Assembly (NCBI GenBank): GCA_021776465.1
Contig: JAJFFU010000031.1
Location: 1-33,744 of the forward strand
DNA length: 33,744 nucleotides
Direction of reading: 5' to 3'
Source of the DNA: Parvularculaceae bacterium
GTDB taxonomy: Bacteria; Pseudomonadota; Alphaproteobacteria; Caulobacterales; Parvularculaceae
Each line of letters begins with the position of its first letter. The stretch's first letter is position 1. The notes under the pieces were generated by a model. It saw only the letters and a program-made list of their open reading frames with translations. It did no database searches and was not told the DNA's origin. A program made the position numbers and the translations under genes. Positions 1 through 6,782 of this stretch are shown in pieces.

Positions 1-1043
1 CGCGCATTGCCGAGCAGGATCGGCCGCGGCGCTATCAGCGCCAGTAATTGATGCTGATCGATTGGCATGTCGGTTTCGCTGGCATAGGCGCGCGCAAACC
101 AGTGCGGATAATTTTCCGTCATGGAGGCAATACTTTCTCCCGGCTTGCCCCGATTAAGCGAGGCGCCGCCGGTGCCTGATTGATGGGCAATGACGCCGTC
201 GATGCGCGCGTCGAAAGCGGCCGCATAAAGCGCCGCCTTGCCGTATCGTGAATGGCCCCAGGCGATGTAGGCGTTTTTATCAAAGCGTTCGTCGCTTTCG
301 AAGGCGTCGGTCATGCGCCCATAGAGCCAGGCCCAGGCGGCAACCGCGCCCCAACGCGTTTCGTCGTCGTCATATCCGGTTGAAAGTCGGCGCAATTCTG
401 CGAGCCCTTCTTCGCTCCGGTCCGGCGCAACGGAACTTGGAAAAAACGACGCAACCGCATAGCCGCGGTCAAGAATTTCCTCGTAAGGGGGCGTGCAAAT
501 AAATCGACCAAAGACATAACTCGCGATGGATCCGAAAAAACCGCCATTCATGGAGTCTGCGTCATCGGGCTGTGAAACGCCCGAATGCGGCATCGCGTCC
601 CACGACGGACAGAACGTCTGCATCATGATGAGCGGCGCCGGTCCGGCGGCGTTATTGGGAACGACCACCTGAACCAGAAAGCCGCCGCGATCCATCACCT
701 CTTTCGTTTCAACAGCAACGCCGTTGAACGTCGCCGTCGCCGACAGCGTCCACTCTTCAAGGCGCCCGCGACCGCCAAAGGCGGTCTCGTCAATCACCCG
801 CTTTTCGATGATGCGTGTCGCCGATGCATCCGGCATCGCGCCAATAACGTGTCGCTCAAAGGCCGCGCGCAATTGCGGCGCGCGCTCATTGCGCCAGGCC
901 GCGACGTCGTCGCTTTCGCTCAAAACCGGCGGTGTCGCGACGGCGCCGTTGGGCTTTAAATCCGTCCATGCGAGCGTGAGCTTTACGCAAGACGACGAAA
1001 CCGCAGCGGCGGCGAGTAAACTTAGGATTTTAAAGACGCGCAT
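1..1043 (-). CDS. CE15-like (glucuronoyl esterase family) alpha/beta hydrolase, partial
   Basis: This reading frame starts at ATG 1043 and runs off the window at position 1, so about 347 N-terminal residues are visible and the C-terminus is missing. The first 19 residues form a hydrophobic signal-like segment ending in SSSC, so export is likely; the lipobox is poor, so lipoprotein status is unclear. The nucleophile motif GHSRYGKAAL places Ser at about residue 265. It is followed by SGTGGASLNR, then NYPHWF, then DQHQLLALIAPRP. This order is what I know from bacterial carbohydrate esterase family 15 and its relatives, which cleave glucuronic acid esters linking lignin and xylan. The catalytic His expected further on lies outside the window. 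The substrate is inferred from family only; a related sugar-acid or acetyl esterase is possible. Confidence 0.75.
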   Translation of the reverse strand, partial: MRVFKILSLLAAAAVSSSCVKLTLAWTDLKPNGAVATPPVLSESDDVAAWRNERAPQLRAAFERHVIGAMPDASATRIIEKRVIDETAFGGRGRLEEWTLSATATFNGVAVETKEVMDRGGFLVQVVVPNNAAGPAPLIMMQTFCPSWDAMPHSGVSQPDDADSMNGGFFGSIASYVFGRFICTPPYEEILDRGYAVASFFPSSVAPDRSEEGLAELRRLSTGYDDDETRWGAVAAWAWLYGRMTDAFESDERFDKNAYIAWGHSRYGKAALYAAAFDARIDGVIAHQSGTGGASLNRGKPGESIASMTENYPHWFARAYASETDMPIDQHQLLALIAPRPILLGNA

Positions 1044-1130
1044 GAAGTACCTGAACAAAAAACTCACTCTAAGCTTTCACGAGACCGGTATGCGCAGAAG
1101 GTTTCAAGTCACATTGCGGTCAGATGGATT

Positions 1131-1817
1131 TTAAAGGCGGCGAAAAACCAGATAGGCGGGCGTTCGACCTTCCCTTGCAGCCTTTGCCGCATAACGTGTT
1201 TCAGGCCAGTCGGCGGGTTGTGCTTTCCAGTCCGCCGCGCATTGCGCCGTCCATTCAAGCCCTGAAGCGTGGCGCGCATGCATCAGCGTCCAGCCGATAT
1301 AGTCCGGAATATCAGACGCGACGCGCAACTCGCCGCCGGGGCGCAACACCCGTGTCGCTTCAGCAAAAAACCACGGCGAGATCATGCGCCGTTTGTGATG
1401 GCGCTTTTTCGGCCAGGGGTCTGGATGAAGGACAAACAGCTTTGACAACGATCCGTCCGGCAATGCCTCGAGCAAGGGCCGCGCATCGCCGAAATGAATA
1501 CGGATATTTTGAAGACCCTGATCGTCAATTTTCGTCACCAGTTTGGCGACGCCGTTCACAAAAGACTCTGCGCCGATCATACCGACCGATGGGTTTTTCT
1601 CCGCCTGCCAGGCGAGATGCTCGCCGCCGCCAAACCCTATTTCAAACCAGAATTCCGTCACGTCCGGAAACAGCGCCACCGGGTCAACGGGTCCGTCGTC
1701 GGGATCGGGCGCAGCGATAGTCGGCAAGAGTTCTGACATCAGTTGCGCTGGCCGAGCGCGGAGCGGCTTGTCTACTCGGCGCCCGTAAAGATTGGGAAGA
1801 TATTTGCTGTCTGTCAT
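1131..1817 (-). CDS. trmB: tRNA (guanine-N7)-methyltransferase TrmB
   Basis: It transfers a methyl group from SAM to guanine 46 in the variable loop of tRNA. The 228-residue protein has the SAM-binding motif FEIGFGGGEHL around residues 58-68 and the family signature HPDPWPKKRHHKRR at about 131-144, followed by a methyltransferase fold ending in a short basic tail. I start at ATG 1817 (MTDSKYLPNL) because the frame upstream of it is low-complexity Arg-rich sequence unlike the family. No Shine-Dalgarno is visible, and a TATAGA -10-like element lies nine bases before the ATG, which suggests a leaderless or nearly leaderless message. In many Alphaproteobacteria trmB directly follows metK; here two other genes lie between them. 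Confidence 0.93.
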   Translation of the reverse strand: MTDSKYLPNLYGRRVDKPLRARPAQLMSELLPTIAAPDPDDGPVDPVALFPDVTEFWFEIGFGGGEHLAWQAEKNPSVGMIGAESFVNGVAKLVTKIDDQGLQNIRIHFGDARPLLEALPDGSLSKLFVLHPDPWPKKRHHKRRMISPWFFAEATRVLRPGGELRVASDIPDYIGWTLMHARHASGLEWTAQCAADWKAQPADWPETRYAAKAAREGRTPAYLVFRRL

Positions 1818-1826
1818 AGTGGCGCG

Positions 1827-1855
1827 TCTATAGCGCCGACGGTCACTATTGTCTC
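1827..1855 (-). promoter_or_regulatory. Candidate trmB promoter, near-leaderless
   Basis: Reading the minus strand, GAGACA (1850-1855) and TATAGA (1827-1832) are separated by 17 bases, and ATG 1817 follows after nine bases. Transcription would begin within a few bases of the start codon. The hexamers match the sigma-70 consensus at four of six positions each, so this is only moderately supported. Confidence 0.4.
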
Positions 1856-1933
1856 GCCCGCCTTGCGTTCTTTGTCGCTGCTGCGCCAAATTGGTTGGAC
1901 AATCTGGATGACGGACAGACAAACGCGGATGGC

Positions 1934-4273
1934 ATGAAAAAAAGGCGGTATTGGACAGGCGCAAAGCGCGCGCCGGCGCAGGACAAGTTTTTTATCGACG
2001 CCCTGGATCCTGATTTGTGGACGCGCGGCGATGGAACGGACTGGGACGCCTGTTGGCATACAGGCATGCCTGTGCGCGGCGTTTATCGGAAAATGAAGCC
2101 GGGCCAATGGATCAATCATATTCCGGGCAATCATGCGCTGACGGTAAAATCCCTCCTTTATCAGTCGCTCGATGCAGCGCGCCGCCGGGCGCCCGCGGCG
2201 CTTAAGGATCGATATGAGTTTTTTCCAGACAGCTATTTGATGCCGGACGATTATCACGCGCTTCAACGCGAAGCGTTCGATCACCCGCAAAAACGCTGGA
2301 TCGTCAAACCGAAAAGCCTGTCGCGAGGCCGCGGCATCGAGGTCATCGCCGATGCGGGCGCAGCGCCGGCTGATGAAAAAATGCTGGTCCAGAAATATCT
2401 GAACGAACCACATTTGTTCGACGGGCGAAAATATGTCCTGCGGTGTTATCTCCTTATAACATCTGTCGAGCCGTTGCGGGTTTATCTGTACAAGGAAGGC
2501 TTTGCAAAACTGGCGTCAGAGCCATACCGCGACGGCGATTTCGACAATCTCTATGCGCACCTCACAAACCCCGATGTGAATGCTCTTAACGATTCGGTCG
2601 ATACGGCGGTGGAATTTCACAGCTTTGCCGATTACCGCAAATGGCTCACGAAAAATGGCGGCGACGCAGGTGCGATGTTCAGCGCTATTCGCGATATGGG
2701 CGCCATCACGGCCATCGCAGCGCGAGAGCATATGCGTGAGCGCCTTGCCAAAACCGGCGCATGGGCGCGCGGGTGTTGCGAGTTGATCGGCATGGACTGC
2801 ATGGTCGACGCCGATCTCAAGCCGTGGCTATTGGAATGCAACCTCAGCCCATCACTCGATGTCTGCGCGGAACCGGACGCCGGCGGCGTCATGGAAGAAA
2901 ATATCAAGCGCGCAGTCGTTACCGATCTTGTCGCCATGTCGGGCCTGAATGACCGCGCGAGGCGGGATGTTACCCCAAACGATATAGCTGCGATGATTGC
3001 CGCCAGCGAGCGTGAAGGCGACCGCGCCGGCGGTTTTGAACGCATTTATCCAGACGATGACGCCCGTGAATTTTTCCCTTTCTTTCCGGCGCCGCGCCAT
3101 GCCGACATCGCGCTCGCGGAAGCGATGAACGAGGGCGTCACGGACGATTATTGCCTAAAAACCAATGCCGCGGGCGAGTACGCCTTTGACGACGAACTCG
3201 TCTTGCACGGTGGAGAAAAAAATCAGCTGATGTCACCGCCAACCGCCGGCGCGTATATATGGTTGCGCGCGGGCGCCGGCGATCTTCCAAACGATATCGC
3301 CCGCGATCTCACCAATTTCTCCGACGCCCCGGGCATGGGCAAAGAACAAGCGCTCAAAACCGTGTGGGACACCCTCGCCGACTGGGGCGCGGCGGGCTTG
3401 CTGTCGCCCGCCGGCGAAGCGCCAGCAACGGAAGACAAACACTCGCCGCCAACACCGTCAGCATGGGTCGGAGAACATTCAGTTTATTTGGAAGGCGTGC
3501 TCTACCGTATTCGTGTTGCGACGCCGGAGATTGCAAACCGCCTGGAACCTGTCCTTGCCCCACTCGCCGCGGCGACCGACAGGAAAAGTGACACAGAAGT
3601 TTCCGTGCATACTGATCGCGCCGGCTATGCCATCGCCGTCGGATCTCGGCTGGTGCGCAGCAATTTACGCCTTGCCGAAGTCGCCGATGCGCTTTGCATG
3701 GTCCTGAGTGACGATGCAGTGGGGCGGGGCGATGGCGATGCGCCGCTCCTGTCTGCAAGCTTGTGGCGTATTGGCGATAAAACGGCGCTCATCGCATCGT
3801 CTCAAAAATCGCGCTGGGATTGCCTCGGCGTTGCTTGTCTTGAAGGAACTTCCGCAACATTGATTTCCGGCGCGTGCCGTCTTGGCGGATTGCCCGGCAG
3901 GGCGCTCCCGTTACCACTGCCAGCGAGGATCAAGGCGGAAGACACCGGAAACCCGGCGCCCTTCGTCAGTCAGTGGGCAAATGAAAACCGTGGCGCACTT
4001 ATCGCTTTAGAAAATACGCCTGCCGAGGAGTGCTCTGTGGACGTTGTAATAACGCCCATGTTTCAGGCGTCGGTGGAAGAGCCTGTGATAACCCGGCTCA
4101 TTGGACGCCCCGCGTTTTTGTCCTTGGCGTCGATGATTGCAGACCGCGCATTGTCCGCAACGGCGGCGGCGCGCATGGCGCATTGGCCGGGCGCAATTTC
4201 CTGCAGTGAAATTAAATTCGGCGACCGGCATACCGGTGCGCGCGCCATGGTCGAGACCATATCGGCGCTATAA
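1934..4273 (+). CDS. TTLL-like ATP-grasp ligase fused to PqqD-like and degenerate HprK-like domains
   Basis: A 779-residue protein with three regions. Residues about 110-310 match eukaryotic tubulin-tyrosine-ligase-like enzymes: WIVKPKSLSRGRGIEVI (122-138), VQKYL (152), RKYVLRCYLLIT (165-176), HLTN (209), and GMDCMVDADLKPWLLECN ending at Asn303. The expected metal ligands Asp288, Glu301 and Asn303 are present, so the ligase looks active. Residues about 406-490 resemble PqqD, a peptide-binding fold. Residues about 512-680 resemble HprK-related kinases, including LPLPLPARIK, but the P-loop position reads ALIASSQKSRWDC (about 618-630), without GxxGxGKS, so it should not bind ATP in the usual way. 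I infer ATP-dependent ligation of an amino acid to a peptide or protein held by the other two domains; the substrate is unknown. A TTG at 1895 would add 13 residues. The gene is divergent from trmB and convergent with the acidic lipoprotein gene. Confidence 0.85.
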   Translation: MKKRRYWTGAKRAPAQDKFFIDALDPDLWTRGDGTDWDACWHTGMPVRGVYRKMKPGQWINHIPGNHALTVKSLLYQSLDAARRRAPAALKDRYEFFPDSYLMPDDYHALQREAFDHPQKRWIVKPKSLSRGRGIEVIADAGAAPADEKMLVQKYLNEPHLFDGRKYVLRCYLLITSVEPLRVYLYKEGFAKLASEPYRDGDFDNLYAHLTNPDVNALNDSVDTAVEFHSFADYRKWLTKNGGDAGAMFSAIRDMGAITAIAAREHMRERLAKTGAWARGCCELIGMDCMVDADLKPWLLECNLSPSLDVCAEPDAGGVMEENIKRAVVTDLVAMSGLNDRARRDVTPNDIAAMIAASEREGDRAGGFERIYPDDDAREFFPFFPAPRHADIALAEAMNEGVTDDYCLKTNAAGEYAFDDELVLHGGEKNQLMSPPTAGAYIWLRAGAGDLPNDIARDLTNFSDAPGMGKEQALKTVWDTLADWGAAGLLSPAGEAPATEDKHSPPTPSAWVGEHSVYLEGVLYRIRVATPEIANRLEPVLAPLAAATDRKSDTEVSVHTDRAGYAIAVGSRLVRSNLRLAEVADALCMVLSDDAVGRGDGDAPLLSASLWRIGDKTALIASSQKSRWDCLGVACLEGTSATLISGACRLGGLPGRALPLPLPARIKAEDTGNPAPFVSQWANENRGALIALENTPAEECSVDVVITPMFQASVEEPVITRLIGRPAFLSLASMIADRALSATAAARMAHWPGAISCSEIKFGDRHTGARAMVETISAL

Positions 4274-4305
4274 AAAAACGGCGCTCCCGCGGGAACGCCG
4301 TTTTG
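4274..4305. terminator. Bidirectional intrinsic terminator
   Basis: Arms AAAACGGCG (4275-4283) and CGCCGTTTT (4296-4304) are perfect complements, and the intervening bases extend the stem through CCC/GGG. An A-run on the left and a T-run on the right make it work on both strands. It begins directly after the stop of the TTLL fusion gene and serves the convergent lipoprotein gene as well. Confidence 0.88.
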
Positions 4306-4335
4306 TAATTGGTCTACCGATGTTGCTGAAGCAAA

Positions 4336-4680
4336 TCAGCCGCCGCCTTCAACGGCTTCTTCGGCGTCATCAGCTGCTTCTTCAACAGCTTCCTCAACGT
4401 CTTCTGCGGCTTCCTCAGCAGCTTCTGCGCCTTCTTCGTAGGCCTCTTCTACTGCTTCGGCCGTTGCTTCAGCAGCTTCCGCCGCTTCTTCAGCCGCTTC
4501 CTCAACATAGTCGCCAGTCGCTTCGGCCGCTTCTTCGACTTCTTCAACAACCGATTCAGCAGCATCCTCATTGTCAGCTTGCGAGCAGCCGGCCAGCAAA
4601 AGCGCCGCAGGCGCGCCGACAATCAGCGCACGGCTTAAACGCGCCAACATTTTTTCACGCTCGTTTTTCAAAATCGTCAT
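4336..4680 (-). CDS. Glu/Ala-rich acidic lipoprotein
   Basis: A short lipoprotein of unknown function. With the start at ATG 4680 it has 114 residues: a basic N-terminus, a hydrophobic stretch, then LLLAGC with the lipidated Cys at residue 32. The next residues SQADN contain no Asp at +2, so outer-membrane sorting is plausible. The last 77 residues contain about 29 Glu and many Ala, no Lys or Arg, in irregular EEA/EEV blocks that would form a long acidic helix, ending in EGGG. ATG codons at 4698 and 4650 are alternatives; no candidate has a strong Shine-Dalgarno, and 4650 still leaves a good signal peptide. It ends tail to tail with the TTLL fusion gene. Similar Ala/Glu-rich lipoproteins occur elsewhere and have no assigned role that I know of. 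Confidence 0.78.
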   Translation of the reverse strand: MTILKNEREKMLARLSRALIVGAPAALLLAGCSQADNEDAAESVVEEVEEAAEATGDYVEEAAEEAAEAAEATAEAVEEAYEEGAEAAEEAAEDVEEAVEEAADDAEEAVEGGG

Positions 4681-4842
4681 AAGTTCTGCCCCGTTCATAT
4701 TTAGTGGACGCCTTCGCGCATCCGGGAAAATCCGCAGCAAACCCTGCCGCGGACGCCGGCCACGTCGCGTCGTACCATATTGCAACGCGAAGATAACGGC
4801 AATTTCCGCCGGGTGACCCTTTTTTCACATACGCAGCCAGCT

Positions 4843-4872
4843 AAAACGCCCGGAATTCGCGCCCGTGCCGGG
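4843..4872 (-). terminator. Possible weak metK terminator
   Basis: On the minus strand, CCCGG (4868-4872) and CCGGG (4849-4853) can pair across a long GC-rich loop, followed by CGTTTT. It lies about 20 bases after the metK stop. The short stem and long loop make this uncertain. Confidence 0.3.
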
Positions 4873-4892
4873 ACATTTTGACGCAACCAAGT

Positions 4893-6110
4893 CTAAAGCG
4901 CTGATTTCAACGCTTCAACGAGGTTGGTGCGCTCCCAGGAGAAACCGCCATCTTCGTCCGGATCCCGGCCAAAATGTCCGTAGGCGGCCGTTCGTGCGTA
5001 AACGGGCCGGTTTAGGTCGAGCGCGCGGCGAATGCCCGAAGGCGAAAGATCCATCGCTTCGCGAAGCGCCCGCTCCAGCGCCATTTCATCGACCTCGCCC
5101 GTGCCGTGCGTATCGACGTAAACGGAAAGCGGTTGCGCGACGCCGATCGCATAGGAAAGCTGGATCGTGCAGCGCTCGGCGAGTTCGGCGGCGACGACGT
5201 TTTTGGCGAGATAGCGCGCGGCATACGCTGCAGAGCGGTCAACCTTGGTCGTGTCCTTGCCGGAGAATGCGCCGCCGCCATGGGGCGCTGCGCCGCCATA
5301 GGTGTCGACAATGATCTTGCGCCCGGTGAGGCCTGCGTCGCCATCCGGCCCGCCGATGACAAACTTCCCGGTCGGGTTCACGTGCCATGCGCAGTCTTTT
5401 GATATTTCGATTTCTCTAAGGGCGCCGCGAATATAAGGCTCCACGACGTCGCGAACTTTCGCCGAATCCCAATCCTCATCGAGATGCTGCGTCGACAACA
5501 CGATCGACGTGACTTCCGTCGGACGACCATCGGCGTAACGCACTGTGACCTGACTTTTTGCGTCCGGCCCGAGACGGCCTGCGTCGCCTTCGCCGGCGTG
5601 ACGGGCTGTCGCGAGGTCTTTCAATATCCGGTGGCTGTAATGGATCGGCGCCGGCATGAGCGCATCGGTTTCGCGGCAGGCATATCCGAACATGATGCCC
5701 TGATCGCCTGCGCCCTCGGCGTTAGCGTCGGCCGCATTGTCAACGCCCTGGGCAATGTCCGTGGACTGACCATGCAGGAGAACGTCGACTTGCGCCGTCT
5801 CCCAGTGAAAGCCGTCCTGCTCGTATCCGATGTCACGGATGGCGTCCCGCGCCGCCTTGATAAAGGGCGCAGGCTCAACACCGCCATTTATTGTCAGCGC
5901 TTCGGGCGCACGAACTTCGCCGGCAATGACGACGCGGTTGGTTGTCGTCAGCGTTTCGCAGGCAACGCGCACGTCCCACGGGCTCATGCCCGCTGTTTCC
6001 GCCTCGCGATAAATGAGATCGACGATTTCGTCGGAAATCCGGTCGCAGACCTTGTCTGGATGCCCTTCGGACACGCTTTCACTGGTAAATTGGTAGGACT
6101 GACGCGCCAT
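4893..6110 (-). CDS. metK: S-adenosylmethionine synthetase
   Basis: It makes SAM from methionine and ATP in the cytoplasm, the methyl donor for TrmB and the radical-SAM cofactor for MiaB, both encoded nearby. The 405-residue protein starts [19 protein letters not shown] and has [12 protein letters not shown], then [20 protein letters not shown] for the phosphate-binding region, and runs through all three MetK domains. It is about 20 residues longer than the E. coli enzyme. ATG 6110 is the natural start because family similarity begins within a few residues. A promoter-like pair and a small inverted repeat lie upstream. I saw no SAM riboswitch consensus in the leader. Confidence 0.97.
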   Translation of the reverse strand: MARQSYQFTSESVSEGHPDKVCDRISDEIVDLIYREAETAGMSPWDVRVACETLTTTNRVVIAGEVRAPEALTINGGVEPAPFIKAARDAIRDIGYEQDGFHWETAQVDVLLHGQSTDIAQGVDNAADANAEGAGDQGIMFGYACRETDALMPAPIHYSHRILKDLATARHAGEGDAGRLGPDAKSQVTVRYADGRPTEVTSIVLSTQHLDEDWDSAKVRDVVEPYIRGALREIEISKDCAWHVNPTGKFVIGGPDGDAGLTGRKIIVDTYGGAAPHGGGAFSGKDTTKVDRSAAYAARYLAKNVVAAELAERCTIQLSYAIGVAQPLSVYVDTHGTGEVDEMALERALREAMDLSPSGIRRALDLNRPVYARTAAYGHFGRDPDEDGGFSWERTNLVEALKSAL

Positions 6111-6123
6111 GGATATCCGGGCC

Positions 6124-6138
6124 TTTCATATAATGAAA
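6124..6138. repeat. Perfect 6-bp inverted repeat in the metK leader
   Basis: TTTCAT-ATA-ATGAAA lies 13 bases before the metK start codon and partly covers the only AAGG that could serve as ribosome-binding site. It could be a repressor site or a small leader hairpin. The arms are short, so chance is possible. Confidence 0.4.
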
Positions 6139-6153
6139 AGTTTATATGGCGCG

Positions 6154-6183
6154 CCTATAGCGAATGGCCGCCGCCCTGTCCAA
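6154..6183 (-). promoter_or_regulatory. metK: Candidate metK promoter
   Basis: On the minus strand TTGGAC (6178-6183) and TATAGG (6154-6159) are 18 bases apart, in the 108-base gap between the XRE regulator gene and metK. The predicted leader is about 36 bases. This would let metK be expressed apart from the upstream genes. Confidence 0.42.
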
Positions 6184-6218
6184 TATCAGCGAAAGCGGCC
6201 TGCGCGCACGCAAATATA

Positions 6219-6713
6219 TCAGTTTTTCTTAGCGGTTTCAGTTTCCGAAATCGAGCGAACAAGGTCCAGCACGCGTTTTCTGACGATCGGGTCCTCGATC
6301 TGCGTGTAGTAGCGGCAAAGCTGCACGCCTTCCTGCGAATGGAGGAGATCCATAAAGGGATCGCTCGGCGCGTCGTCTTCGGCAAAGCCGCGAGCGCCAA
6401 CCTCGGTGTCGTAGTCGTCGTAGAAAAACTGCACCGGCACTTCGAGAAGACCGGAAAGCTGCATCAGGCGGCCTGCGCCAATGCGGTTTGCGCCCTTTTC
6501 GTATTTCTGAACCTGTTGAAATGTAAGGCCCAGAGCCTTTCCCAACGCATCCTGGCTCATGCCAAGCACCATGCGCCGAAGGCGGACACGCCCGCCGACG
6601 TGAACGTCAATCGGGTCCGGACCGCCCTTCTTTTTCAGCGGTGTTTTCTTGCGGGTGGTTTTTTTTGAGACGACGGGTTTCGCCGCTTTCGTCGTTTTCG
6701 CCGTTCTGGCCAT
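6219..6713 (-). CDS. XRE-family (Cro/C1-type HTH) transcriptional regulator
   Basis: A 164-residue DNA-binding protein. The first 30 residues are a Lys/Thr-rich extension. A Cro/C1 helix-turn-helix follows at about 40-95, with GMSQDALGKALGLTFQQVQKYE carrying the two HTH helices and RIGAGRLMQLSGLLEVPVQFF closing the domain. The remaining 65 residues are acidic and helical. The position between lnt and metK and the domain layout match the conserved alphaproteobacterial regulators of the PhrR/PraR type, described in rhizobia as acid-stress and quorum-sensing or biofilm regulators. That functional assignment is by family and synteny only. It lies 69 bases after lnt and may be co-transcribed with it. 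Confidence 0.88.
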   Translation of the reverse strand: MARTAKTTKAAKPVVSKKTTRKKTPLKKKGGPDPIDVHVGGRVRLRRMVLGMSQDALGKALGLTFQQVQKYEKGANRIGAGRLMQLSGLLEVPVQFFYDDYDTEVGARGFAEDDAPSDPFMDLLHSQEGVQLCRYYTQIEDPIVRKRVLDLVRSISETETAKKN

Positions 6714-6782
6714 GATGTCACCTTCTGTGACGTTACATCCGCGCTTTGAATTTCACGCCCGGCCCTACTGGCCGATCGATTA

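Noticed and set aside
4340-4560. Regularly spaced near-repeats that look like an array
   Set aside because: Units are short, unequal and in frame with a coding tail; there are no unique spacers as in CRISPR.
4137-4682. Leu/Gln-rich plus-strand frame opposite the acidic lipoprotein
   Set aside because: It is the mirror of the repetitive Glu/Ala codons; the minus-strand frame has a signal peptide, lipobox and convergent terminator.
6111-6218. SAM or SAH riboswitch before metK
   Set aside because: I looked for the known cores and found none; only a short dyad and a promoter-like pair are present.
5484-6668. Long plus-strand open frame opposite metK and the XRE gene
   Set aside because: It lies antisense to two well-supported genes, shows no family motif and has Arg/His/Cys-rich composition typical of shadow frames in GC-rich DNA.
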